Origin: Ammoniphilus sp. YIM 78166
GTDB taxonomy: Bacteria; Bacillota; Bacilli; Aneurinibacillales; RAOX-1
Direction: 5' to 3'
DNA length: 64,000 bases
NCBI RefSeq assembly: GCF_004522215.1
Contig: NZ_SDLR01000001.1
Span: 434,001-498,000 of the forward strand
Both the position numbers and the translations under genes were made by a program. Under the pieces are notes generated by a model. It was given only the letters and a program-made list of their open reading frames with translations, was not told the origin of the DNA and ran no database searches. This document shows positions 24,489-32,575 of the stretch, one piece after another; the stretch's first letter is position 1, and every line of letters begins with the position of its first letter.

Positions 24489-25637
24489 TTAACCTCCTAC
24501 TCCTTTTGCTGACGGTTTAGTGTCTACTTGTTTTGAATTCTCTCTGGAGATGCTCAGTATCAATCCCATGCTTATCATACAGATGAGGAGAGACGTTCCT
24601 CCATAACTAATGAAGGGAAGGGTTACTCCCGTGATCGGGATGATCCCTGTTACGCCGCCCATGTTTACAAAGGCTTGAATGGAGATCATGCTCACTACAC
24701 CGATTCCTATCAATTTAGCGAATACGTCTTGGCATTTCAAGGTGATATGAACAATTCGCCACAGAAAGAGGATAAAGAACGCGAGATAAAGCATGCAACC
24801 AACTAGGCCGAATTCTTCTGCCATGACCGCAAAGATGAAGTCCGTCTGAGGGTAAGGCAAGTATAAGTACTTCTGAATGCTTTTACCGAAGCCTACGCCA
24901 TAAAAGGAACCATGAGCAATCGCATAAAGCGATTGAATAAGCTGAAATCCTGTACCGAGTCCGTTCATTCCATCATTCCAAGGGTCTAGGAAGGTAGTAA
25001 TCCTTGCTAATCGATAGGGGGTTGTTAATATAAGCAGCAGGCCAGCGGCTGCCACGGGAATACATAGTGCCGCAAGCTGCTTAAGATGGGCGCCCCCCGC
25101 AAAAATAACGGCTAGAGCACTGATAAACAGAATAAACCCGCCTCCGAAATCGTGCGAAGCGATGGCAATGAAAAACGTACCGCTAACAATAAGAGCGGGA
25201 AAAAGCCCCTTTTTCCAACTGCGAAACTTGTCTCCTTTTTTGGCAATGAGACCGGCCAGGTAGATAATAAGCCCCAGTTTAGCGAATTCGGCGGGTTGGA
25301 ATGAGAACGGGCCGATTCGGATCCAGCTTCGTGCCCCGTTGATCACGACACCTAGAGGTGTGTGGAGTAAAAATAGTAAACATACAGAAAGAATAAGGAT
25401 CAAGGGGAAGTGCTTTTTATAAAAGGTGTACGGAATATTCATCGTAACGAGCATGGCAACAAAGCCTATGATGGCCCACATGACCTGCTTTTTAACAAAG
25501 TAAAGGCTATCACTGTAGTTAGGGTCATTGTAGGCAAGGATGTAGCTGGCGCTAAATACCATAAGGATACCAAAGCCAACTAACGCCAAGGTCATAAAAA
25601 GTAAAAGGAAGTCAGGGATCCCACGTGATTTGGGCAT
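24489..25637 (-). CDS. FtsW/RodA/SpoVE-family peptidoglycan glycosyltransferase-like protein
   Basis: SEDS-family integral membrane protein of 382 residues with about ten hydrophobic helices. Family signatures: SWIRIGPFSFQPAEFAKLGL (about 104-123), GFGKSIQKYLYLPYPQTDFI with the conserved Asp, and ITGVTLPFISYGGTSLL. The usual PDLGT motif after TM5 reads SHDFGGG at 161-167, an unusual change. SEDS proteins polymerise lipid II with a class B PBP; no partner PBP is adjacent. The SD is weak. It is isolated from division or sporulation clusters, so whether it is FtsW-, RodA- or SpoVE-like cannot be settled here. Confidence 0.88.
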   Translation of the reverse strand: MPKSRGIPDFLLLFMTLALVGFGILMVFSASYILAYNDPNYSDSLYFVKKQVMWAIIGFVAMLVTMNIPYTFYKKHFPLILILSVCLLFLLHTPLGVVINGARSWIRIGPFSFQPAEFAKLGLIIYLAGLIAKKGDKFRSWKKGLFPALIVSGTFFIAIASHDFGGGFILFISALAVIFAGGAHLKQLAALCIPVAAAGLLLILTTPYRLARITTFLDPWNDGMNGLGTGFQLIQSLYAIAHGSFYGVGFGKSIQKYLYLPYPQTDFIFAVMAEEFGLVGCMLYLAFFILFLWRIVHITLKCQDVFAKLIGIGVVSMISIQAFVNMGGVTGIIPITGVTLPFISYGGTSLLICMISMGLILSISRENSKQVDTKPSAKGVGG

Positions 25638-25796
25638 GAGAGCAGCACCTATTTTTTATAGTTTTAGATCTAGTATCCTATTATAGTACGTTTTAGGTTG
25701 GCCTGTAAACCAAAGTAAGAAACATAGAAGAGCAGGATTTTTTGTTCAGGATCTAGAATAGAGTGTGCAATGGATATTAGGATTGGGGGATGTGAG

Positions 25797-26225
25797 ATGG
25801 CCACGAAACCGCCGAAGCAGATTGAACATATTGGCATTGCTGTTAGGAATCTAGAAGAATCAGTCAGGTTTTATACCGAGTTAATTGGGTTAAAACTATT
25901 GGGATACGAAACCGTTGAAAGTGAGAAAGTAAGAGTGGCTTTTCTAGAAATTGGGGAAACTCGCCTAGAGCTCCTTGAGGCTACCAGCCCTGAAAGTCCC
26001 ATTGCCCAATTTATAGAGAAAAAAGGGGAAGGCATTCATCATATTGCTCTTCAAGTCGATGATGCAGTTGAGCGACTGGACGGATTAAAATCGAAAGGGA
26101 TCAAGCTTATCCATGAAGTTCCTAAAGAAGGCGCACATGGAAACCTGGTTGCCTTCCTTCATCCAAAGTCCACGAACGGGGTTCTTTTGGAGCTTTGCCA
26201 GCCACAAGTTGAAGCCAAAGAGTAG
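25797..26225 (+). CDS. mce: Methylmalonyl-CoA epimerase
   Basis: Vicinal-oxygen-chelate enzyme that interconverts the (R) and (S) forms of methylmalonyl-CoA. The 142-residue protein has metal-ligand positions in IEHIGIAV, GIHHIALQV and GVLLELCQP. ATG 25797 is chosen because GGGGGA lies 6 nt upstream; a longer frame from 25770 has no SD. In B. subtilis yqjC is followed by yqjD (carboxylase) and yqjE (peptidase). Here the carboxylase gene is absent and the peptidase follows directly. Confidence 0.88.
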   Translation: MATKPPKQIEHIGIAVRNLEESVRFYTELIGLKLLGYETVESEKVRVAFLEIGETRLELLEATSPESPIAQFIEKKGEGIHHIALQVDDAVERLDGLKSKGIKLIHEVPKEGAHGNLVAFLHPKSTNGVLLELCQPQVEAKE

Positions 26226-26252
26226 ATCATAATACCCTAGGAGGATACATAG

Positions 26253-27368
26253 ATGATTAATCAGGAAAGATTGCTTCAAGAGTTTATGGAACTCGTCCAG
26301 ATTGATAGCGAAACCAAGTTCGAACGAGAAATCTGTGATGTACTCAAGATAAAATTGACTGAGTTAGGATTGGATGTTTTCGAAGACGACACGACCTCTA
26401 TTACGGGACATGGAGCAGGTAATCTCATCGCTACTCTTCCCGGCACGGTACAAGGTCCTACGATTTATTTTACCTGCCATATGGATACGGTTACCCCGGG
26501 CAAGGGCATCAAACCTAGCGTGAAGGATGGTTATGTGGTTTCCGACGGAACGACCATTCTTGGAAGCGACGACAAAGCGGGGATTGCGGCCATCCTTGAG
26601 GGACTCCGTACCTTGAAAGAACAAGGAATAGCCCATGCTGCCATTCAGTTGCTGATCACCGTAGGGGAGGAGTCGGGCTTAGTAGGAGCGAAGGCTTTTG
26701 ATCGGAGCCTCCTCCAGGCTGATTATGGTTTTGCTCTTGATAGTAATGGAAAAGTTGGCGATATCATCGTAGCTGCCCCCACTCAGGCAAAAATAAAAGC
26801 CGTTGTTCATGGGAAGGCTGCTCACGCCGGCGTGAACCCAGAAGACGGCATCAGCGCAATTCAAGTGGCAAGCCGAGCGATAATGAGAATGCCTCTGGGG
26901 CGTATTGATGAAGAAACAACAGCCAATATCGGAAGGATTGAAGGTGGACAGGCGACCAATATCGTATGTCCGCGTGTGGATCTGCTAGCTGAGGCACGAA
27001 GTGTAGTTCCAGAGAAGATGGAAGCGCAAGTGGAGAAGATGAAGAAAGCTTTTGCTGAAGCGGCTGAAGAATTCCAAACCCAAATCGATGTGGATGTTCA
27101 CGTAATGTACCCAGGCTTTAAATTTGGGGAAGGGGATCTTGTCACCCAAAAAGCGATCGCGGCAGTTAAGAAGGTAGGTAGACATCCCCGCTTATTGGCC
27201 AGCGGTGGAGGAAGTGATGCAAATGTGGTGGCCGGTTTTGGCATTCCCACGGTGAATCTAGCTATAGGATATGAGGAAATTCATACCACGAATGAAAAAA
27301 TGCCGATCGAAGAATTGAATAAAGCTGCTGAGCTCGTTGTAGCGCTGGTGCAAACCGCTTTGGAATAA
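26253..27368 (+). CDS. M20 family metallopeptidase, peptidase T-like (YqjE type)
   Basis: Cytosolic zinc aminopeptidase-like protein of 371 residues. It has the metal-binding FTCHMDTVTPG and LGSDDKAGIAAIL motifs, catalytic Glu in TVGEESGLVGAK, a dimerisation domain from about 180 to 290, and the final ligand His in EEIHTTNEKMP. Length and order after mce match B. subtilis YqjE. AGGAGG precedes ATG 26253. Substrate is not determined by sequence. Confidence 0.88.
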   Translation: MINQERLLQEFMELVQIDSETKFEREICDVLKIKLTELGLDVFEDDTTSITGHGAGNLIATLPGTVQGPTIYFTCHMDTVTPGKGIKPSVKDGYVVSDGTTILGSDDKAGIAAILEGLRTLKEQGIAHAAIQLLITVGEESGLVGAKAFDRSLLQADYGFALDSNGKVGDIIVAAPTQAKIKAVVHGKAAHAGVNPEDGISAIQVASRAIMRMPLGRIDEETTANIGRIEGGQATNIVCPRVDLLAEARSVVPEKMEAQVEKMKKAFAEAAEEFQTQIDVDVHVMYPGFKFGEGDLVTQKAIAAVKKVGRHPRLLASGGGSDANVVAGFGIPTVNLAIGYEEIHTTNEKMPIEELNKAAELVVALVQTALE

Positions 27369-27373
27369 TACAG

Positions 27374-27408
27374 AAAAGAGAGGGAAGAATCAATCTTCTC
27401 TCTCTTTT
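27374..27408. terminator. Bidirectional terminator between the M20 peptidase and a minus-strand gene
   Basis: A 15-bp stem with one G-T wobble, arms 27374-27388 and 27394-27408, rich in A on the left and T on the right. The minus-strand gene's stop (27390-27392) lies in the 5-nt loop. Confidence 0.85.
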
Positions 27409-27755
27409 GTCATTTCTTCGTAATGATGTAAAATATAAGGCTCAATGATCTCAAAATCGCCATAACCAAGATTCATGTCTATGTAGGAATCTTGATCCAC
27501 CATGGGGATATCTTCCGTCTTTTCTGCCATTCCGTAGGCATCTTCCAACTCTTCAGGAAAAGAAGTTCCCTCTTCGAAGCTTCCTCCTAAACCGTTGAGA
27601 ATTTCATAAGCGGCAATCCAATTCTCTTCATTTATGCCCACCTCAACTTGGGTATCACGAATAGAAACCTGCTCATACCCCGTGTTGATCAGATACGCTC
27701 TTGCCCGTTCGGCTTCTTCGGAAGACGAGAAATTTGTACGAATGTGTTGGGTCAT
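27390..27755 (-). CDS. Hypothetical acidic protein
   Basis: A 121-residue protein I do not recognise. The N terminus (TNFSSSEEAERARAYLINTG) looks like one alpha/beta unit of a small ferredoxin-like fold, and the C-terminal half is strongly acidic. No signal peptide or transmembrane helix. ATG 27755 is chosen because GGAGG lies 10 nt upstream on the minus strand; the frame extends to 27791 without an SD. It is divergent from the DUF3866 gene. Confidence 0.7.
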   Translation of the reverse strand: MTQHIRTNFSSSEEAERARAYLINTGYEQVSIRDTQVEVGINEENWIAAYEILNGLGGSFEEGTSFPEELEDAYGMAEKTEDIPMVDQDSYIDMNLGYGDFEIIEPYILHHYEEMTKERED

Positions 27756-27814
27756 GCCGTCATAACCTCCATGTAGAAGCATTATTTTCAATGTTCCCCA
27801 AATAAGGAGTGACT

Positions 27815-28948
27815 ATGACGGAGGGATTTATGATTGATACACAAAATGGGAAAGTTCTTTCCATTCTTCATGAGGCTTCCGATATTCAAGAGCTGGTCGT
27901 CGAAGTCCAAGGTGAGCAGTCCAAAGCCATTAATTATCCCGGGTTTACAGGCTTCGCATCCGTAGGGGATGAAGTTAGCTTGAATACAACGGCTGTCAAT
28001 CTCAAGCTTGGGACGGGAGGCTATCACTTTATTGTTCACATTCTGAATAAGCGCCAGCTTCCTTCAGAGGAAGTGAGAGGTCATATCATGAAGCTTAGAT
28101 ATACACCTCTTCAACTAGCAACCGGTTCTTGTGAAGAACAGGGGAGTCCCTATCACAAGCTATTTTGCGAACAACGCTCCTTAGAAGGGATGCCTGTATT
28201 AGTTGCAGAGCTTCATAGTATGCTTCCTATTGCTGTTACATATATTAAGAAAATCAATCCAGCCCTTCGAGTAGCGTATATTATGACTGACAAAGCGGGC
28301 TTGCCCATTTCCTTCAGCCGACATGTAAGGATCTTAAAAGAGACTGGTGGGCTAGTGGGAACGATTACAATTGGCCAGGCATTTGGCGGGGATTTGGAAG
28401 CCGTTAATATTTATACAGGGCTGTTGGCGGCCAAATATATCTTAAGGGCAGACCTCGTGATTGTAGCCATGGGACCCGGGATCGTGGGTACTGGGACGAC
28501 GTTAGGATTTTCGGGAATGGAGCAGGTAGAACACCTTCACGCAGCCTACTCACTAAGGGGAATGCCGATTCTCGTTCCGCGAGTAGGAAGTGCGGATCCT
28601 AGACCACGGCATCAAGGGATTAGTCACCATACGCTAACGGTATTAGAACACACGTTAGTACCAGCTTACATACCGATTCTTGATGAGGTAGTTAAAGACC
28701 ATCCCCTAAAGATGGGGCAGTCTATATGGGTTATAGGAAGCCAACATCAACTTAGCGGGCTAGAATCGCTTCTGGCTCAATACCCTGAGACCATTACAAC
28801 AATGGGGAGAACGGTTGAGGAAGATCCGTTATTTTTTTACTCGGTTGGCTTAGCTGCCGATTTTGCCAGCTATATCACGCCAAGGGTTAGTGACCCTTGC
28901 GGGATAGAAGATCTTGTACGGTCATGGAGAGATTCGACCATTCTTTAA
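27815..28948 (+). CDS. DUF3866 family protein
   Basis: A 377-residue protein matching DUF3866, a family of unknown function in Firmicutes and Actinobacteria. Seen features: an N-terminal beta-rich region (about 1-90), a Rossmann-like segment with ADLVIVAMGPGIVGTGTTLG near residues 210-230, and PRVGSADPRPRHQGISHHT near 253-271. No membrane segments. AAGGAG precedes ATG 27815 by 5 nt; a second ATG at 27830 also has a GGAGGG upstream. It precedes nudF on the same strand. Confidence 0.75.
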   Translation: MTEGFMIDTQNGKVLSILHEASDIQELVVEVQGEQSKAINYPGFTGFASVGDEVSLNTTAVNLKLGTGGYHFIVHILNKRQLPSEEVRGHIMKLRYTPLQLATGSCEEQGSPYHKLFCEQRSLEGMPVLVAELHSMLPIAVTYIKKINPALRVAYIMTDKAGLPISFSRHVRILKETGGLVGTITIGQAFGGDLEAVNIYTGLLAAKYILRADLVIVAMGPGIVGTGTTLGFSGMEQVEHLHAAYSLRGMPILVPRVGSADPRPRHQGISHHTLTVLEHTLVPAYIPILDEVVKDHPLKMGQSIWVIGSQHQLSGLESLLAQYPETITTMGRTVEEDPLFFYSVGLAADFASYITPRVSDPCGIEDLVRSWRDSTIL

Positions 28949-29089
28949 GTTTGGCTCGAATCTCCCATACTTTTCCTACCACTCGGATTGTATTAGAATG
29001 GAAATAGATTTTCAAAGCGGTACCTCCTTTTGGTGTTTTTATAAGCATATGAGTCAGAAGGACAAGCTAGAACATAGGGGGAATCAGGA

Positions 29090-29638
29090 ATGAGTAAGTA
29101 TCAGGAGAGAACGGTGAACAGTGAACGGATCTTTGAGGGCAAGGTGATCACCTTGCAGGTGGATGAAGTGGAGTTGCCCAATGGTAATTTATCCAAAAGG
29201 GAAATTGTCCGCCATCCAGGTGCGGTAGCGGTTATCGCTGTAACGCCGGAGGATAAAATGGTGTTGGTCCGTCAGTTCCGCAAGCCTTTAGAAAAAACCA
29301 TATTAGAAATTCCTGCTGGGAAGCTTGAAAAAGGAGAAGCCCCCATCGATTGTGCCAAACGGGAGCTAATAGAGGAAACGGGCTACCGGGCGACGGACAT
29401 GAAGCATGTTAGCTCGTTTTATACCTCGCCAGGTTTTGCTGATGAGCTGATACATATTTATGAAGCAACGGGATTAACGGCGGGGGAAGCTAAGCCAGAT
29501 CATGATGAATTTGTGGATCTAGTTGAGGTGACCTGGGACGAAGCGAATGGATACATACAGTCAGGCGACATTATCGATGCGAAAACGGTTTTTGCCGTAT
29601 ATTACTGGAAGAACCAACAATTAACCAAGGAAGGTTAG
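29090..29638 (+). CDS. nudF: ADP-ribose pyrophosphatase
   Basis: Nudix hydrolase that cleaves ADP-ribose. The 182-residue protein has a full Nudix box at about residues 86-108: G-x5-E-x7-REL followed by IEETG. It also has the N-terminal VNSERIFEGKVITLQVDEV of the NudF/YqkG subgroup. The GGGGGAATCAGG SD precedes ATG 29090. It is immediately followed by the endonuclease Q gene (2-nt gap), consistent with a shared transcript and with the nudF-spoIIM-fur order of Bacillus. Confidence 0.92.
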   Translation: MSKYQERTVNSERIFEGKVITLQVDEVELPNGNLSKREIVRHPGAVAVIAVTPEDKMVLVRQFRKPLEKTILEIPAGKLEKGEAPIDCAKRELIEETGYRATDMKHVSSFYTSPGFADELIHIYEATGLTAGEAKPDHDEFVDLVEVTWDEANGYIQSGDIIDAKTVFAVYYWKNQQLTKEG

Positions 29639-29640
29639 TC

Positions 29641-30813
29641 ATGAAAGATTATTTTGTGGACCTTCATATCCACATTGGGCGAACGAGTAAAGGGAAGCCT
29701 GTAAAAATCACCGCATCTCGAGACCTTACCTTTTCTAACATTATAGAAGAAGCTTCACAACGTAAGGGAATGGATATGATCGGTATTATTGACATGCATT
29801 CACCAGAAGTACTGGAGGAAGTGGATCAGCTATTGTCTACAGGGGCTCTGGCTCAACTTCCAGAGGGTGGGCTGAAATATAAGAGTACGGTCATCATCAT
29901 GGGAAGTGAGCTGGAGTTGCGATTTGAGAAGGTTGGAGGCACTGCTCATTTCCTTGTCTTCTTTCCCTATCTAGAGGAAATGAAGGCTTTTTCGGCATGG
30001 CTGGGTCAGCGGGTAAAAAATATTACCTTAAGTACGCAACGAGTATACACAACGATGGAAGAGTTGCAAGACCGTGTGTCCTTGGGCAATGGATTGTTAA
30101 TTCCCGCTCATGTGTTTACGCCATTTAAGAGTATTTTTGGGAATTGTGGAGGGTCATTAGCTGAATTTATGGATCCCTCACGGGTGGCTGCTATCGAATT
30201 AGGCTTAAGTGCAGATTCAGAAATGGCCGATCGACTAAGTGAGCTCTACACGAAAACCTTTCTTACCAATTCAGACGCCCACTCTCTTGCGAAAATTGCA
30301 AGGGAGTATCAAAAGATACGAATGCACCAGTGCGATTTTGAAGAGCTAAGGAAAGCATTGTGGCGGGAAGAAGGAAGACAAGTCACGGCAAATTACGGCC
30401 TGCATCCTAAGCTGGGAAAATATCATCTTACAAGATGCTCCACTTGCGAAGAACTGGTGCGGGACGCTAGTTCCGGGCGATGCCCATTCTGTGGGCATGT
30501 GAAGCTTATTAAGGGAGTATTTAATCGCTTGGAAGAAATTGCGGACAGCAAGGCAGCAATACATCCCACCCATCGCCCACCCTACATTCATCAAGTGCCC
30601 CTAGAATTTATCCCTGGAATAGGGGCAAGAAAAATCCAGGAGCTCCTCCTCCGCCTTGGAACAGAAATGAAGGTCCTTCATGAAGCAGATGAGGAAAGCT
30701 TAACCGCTATTGTAGGGGAAAAAATAGCTAAGCTTATCCTGCAAAATCGTGATGGAGTGATAGATGTCCTGGAAGGTGGGGGAGGGAAATATGGAAAGAT
30801 CGTTTTAAGCTGA
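29641..30813 (+). CDS. Endonuclease Q family protein
   Basis: A 390-residue protein resembling EndoQ, which nicks DNA 5' of deaminated bases and is best known in archaea and a few Bacilli. It has a PHP-type metal domain (VDLHIHIG at residues 6-13, GIIDMHSPEV, a later NSDAHS), a zinc-ribbon-like segment CSTCEEL followed by CPFCG, and a C-terminal helix-hairpin-helix motif (LEFIPGIGARKIQELLLRLG). Start ATG 29641 lies 2 nt after nudF. The assignment rests on this domain order. Confidence 0.85.
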   Translation: MKDYFVDLHIHIGRTSKGKPVKITASRDLTFSNIIEEASQRKGMDMIGIIDMHSPEVLEEVDQLLSTGALAQLPEGGLKYKSTVIIMGSELELRFEKVGGTAHFLVFFPYLEEMKAFSAWLGQRVKNITLSTQRVYTTMEELQDRVSLGNGLLIPAHVFTPFKSIFGNCGGSLAEFMDPSRVAAIELGLSADSEMADRLSELYTKTFLTNSDAHSLAKIAREYQKIRMHQCDFEELRKALWREEGRQVTANYGLHPKLGKYHLTRCSTCEELVRDASSGRCPFCGHVKLIKGVFNRLEEIADSKAAIHPTHRPPYIHQVPLEFIPGIGARKIQELLLRLGTEMKVLHEADEESLTAIVGEKIAKLILQNRDGVIDVLEGGGGKYGKIVLS

Positions 30814-30816
30814 TAA

Positions 30817-30845
30817 TCATATTTCAGCTTTTCCCCTCATATAAG
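30817..30845 (+). promoter_or_regulatory. Sigma-E-like promoter of spoIIM
   Basis: TCATATT at 30817-30823 fits the KMATATT -35 element. After 14 nt, CATATAAG at 30838-30845 is close to the CATACAMT -10. The position, about 40 nt before the spoIIM start, agrees with sigma-E control of spoIIM in B. subtilis. Confidence 0.65.
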
Positions 30846-30880
30846 TGAAATACATAAGTTTCACGATTGGGGGGAGAGGG

Positions 30881-31525
30881 ATGAAACAAGGTCGATTTGG
30901 ACAAACTATCCAATCGCATCTAAGGGAGAACTTGTCCTTGTATCTGTTTATTATTGTCCTATTTACGATGGGGGTAAGTTTCGGTGCGATTATCGTCAAC
31001 TCCCTTTCATTAAGTCAGAAACAAGAGCTGACAGGCTACCTGGGACAATTTTTTCAACAGTTAAAGGGTGGGATTGATGTGAATCCCCAATCTGCATTCC
31101 AGCACGCACTGGGAGACCATCTTAAATATATAGGATTTATGTGGATTCTTGGACTTTCCATTATTGGGCTTCCTGTTATTCTTGTGATGATTTTTCTAAA
31201 AGGACTAGTGATCGGGTTTACCGTTGGTTTTCTTGTGAACCAGTGGAACTGGAACGGCCTTTTCTTGGCCGGCTTATCCGTACTTCCCCAAAATCTGATT
31301 GTCATACCTGCTGTGATTATCATTGGGACGGCTGGAATTTCCTTTTCATTAAGGCTGATTCGCTCACGATTCTTGCGCAGAGGGGAGCCTATCTATCATT
31401 ACTTTTTGCGCTATTCTGCCTTGATTGTATTTGTGGGTGTTCTCTTAGGAGTGGCTTCCTTATTTGAAGCCTTTGTGTCTCCTCAGATCATGAAGCACAT
31501 TGTTTTAAGTATGGTGAACTCTTAG
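30881..31525 (+). CDS. spoIIM: Stage II sporulation protein M
   Basis: Membrane subunit of the SpoIIDMP complex that drives peptidoglycan remodelling during forespore engulfment. The 214-residue protein has about five hydrophobic segments, starting LYLFIIVLFTMGVSFGAII and including GLVIGFTVGFLVNQWNWNG. ATG 30881 follows GGGGGAGAGGG and gives the same length as B. subtilis SpoIIM. A sigma-E-like promoter lies just upstream. Confidence 0.95.
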   Translation: MKQGRFGQTIQSHLRENLSLYLFIIVLFTMGVSFGAIIVNSLSLSQKQELTGYLGQFFQQLKGGIDVNPQSAFQHALGDHLKYIGFMWILGLSIIGLPVILVMIFLKGLVIGFTVGFLVNQWNWNGLFLAGLSVLPQNLIVIPAVIIIGTAGISFSLRLIRSRFLRRGEPIYHYFLRYSALIVFVGVLLGVASLFEAFVSPQIMKHIVLSMVNS

Positions 31526-31550
31526 TTTTTCCTTCGTACAAATTTCATAT

Positions 31551-31580
31551 TTGACTTCTTTTGCGTGCCTCTTCTATAAT
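31551..31580 (+). promoter_or_regulatory. Sigma-A promoter of fur
   Basis: TTGACT at 31551-31556, an 18-nt spacer and perfect TATAAT at 31575-31580. It lies 73 nt upstream of the fur start. Confidence 0.75.
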
Positions 31581-31653
31581 GGATAAAGCGGAATGGGTAG
31601 TGCCATGACTGGAAAAAAAAGAAGCTTTCGTCAAGGTGCGGGGAGGAATGAAC

Positions 31654-32106
31654 GTGGAAGAAAGAATCGATCGGATTAAACAACAATTGCACTCACATGG
31701 ATATAAACTAACCCCCCAGCGGGAAGCCACGGTAAAAGTCCTCCTGGAGAATGAAGAAGATCATCTAAGTGCTGAAGATGTCTACTTACTTGTTAAGGAA
31801 AAGGCACCGGAAATTGGACTTGCTACAGTTTATCGTACGTTGGAGTTACTTAGTGAGCTTAAGGTTATTCATAAAATTAATTTTGGAGATGGCGTTGCGC
31901 GTTACGAATTTCGTGCAGAAGACCAAGCCCATCATCACCATCACTTGATATGCATACAATGTGGAACCGTAGATGAGATTGAAGATGATCTTCTCGATGA
32001 CGTAGAAGAAATTGTGGAACGAGACTTTAAGTTTAAGATCACGGACCATCGTTTGACTTTCCATGGAATTTGTCATCGTTGTAACGTTGAGGTAGAAACA
32101 AACTGA
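31654..32106 (+). CDS. fur: Ferric uptake regulator Fur
   Basis: Iron-responsive dimeric repressor. The 150-residue protein opens MEERIDRIKQQLHSHGYKLT, nearly as in B. subtilis Fur. It contains the DNA-binding LATVYRTLELL, the HHHHHLICIQCG metal region, and structural zinc cysteines C100, C103, C140 and C143. GTG 31654 is chosen because GGGAGG lies 7 nt upstream and the N terminus then aligns with Fur; ATG 31648 is closer to the SD. Confidence 0.95.
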   Translation: MEERIDRIKQQLHSHGYKLTPQREATVKVLLENEEDHLSAEDVYLLVKEKAPEIGLATVYRTLELLSELKVIHKINFGDGVARYEFRAEDQAHHHHHLICIQCGTVDEIEDDLLDDVEEIVERDFKFKITDHRLTFHGICHRCNVEVETN

Positions 32107-32112
32107 TATATT

Positions 32113-32163
32113 AGGAAATCGAGCGCTTGTGTTTTGAGCGGTTCGATTTCCTTTCTTTTTTTG
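32113..32163 (+). terminator. Terminator after fur
   Basis: AGGAAATCGA (32113-32122) and TCGATTTCCT (32143-32152), with an inner GCGCTT-like stem, followed by a T-rich run. Confidence 0.85.
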
Positions 32164-32249
32164 AGGATAAGTTTTCAATACGTATATTACGCCCATAATA
32201 GGAATATGAATGAATTAATCTTGTCCGAAAGGGATTGGGCGGTGAAAAG

Positions 32250-32489
32250 ATGTTTATCTCGTTTCGAAGACTTTTTGAAGGGATTCGTCTTATTATTATT
32301 TTTGTGGTTACCACCTTTATATTCTTTAGCGTGATCTCATTTTTTTCTGATGTTATTCGACCTAGCAACCCCTATCGTAAGCCAGAGGGACGAGCAATTA
32401 AAGTCATGAAGGTAGAGGAACAGATGTATCCTTCTCAACAAATGGGAGCATGGGAACGACTCAAGTTCTTTTATTGGTATGGGGAATGA
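32250..32489 (+). CDS. yqzK: DUF4227 membrane protein YqzK
   Basis: A 79-residue protein with one N-terminal transmembrane helix (about residues 11-34, GIRLIIIFVVTTFIFFSVIS) and a basic then aromatic C-terminal part ending FFYWYGE. Sequence pattern and position between fur and xerD match YqzK. GGGCGGTG precedes ATG 32250. Function is unknown. Confidence 0.82.
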   Translation: MFISFRRLFEGIRLIIIFVVTTFIFFSVISFFSDVIRPSNPYRKPEGRAIKVMKVEEQMYPSQQMGAWERLKFFYWYGE

Positions 32490-32575
32490 TATTTTTTTTG
32501 TTTGCAGGAAAATGGTTAGATGAAGTGGAATACCTAGGGTAGAATGAAATGCGTAGTCATAAAGGAGAAACAGGA

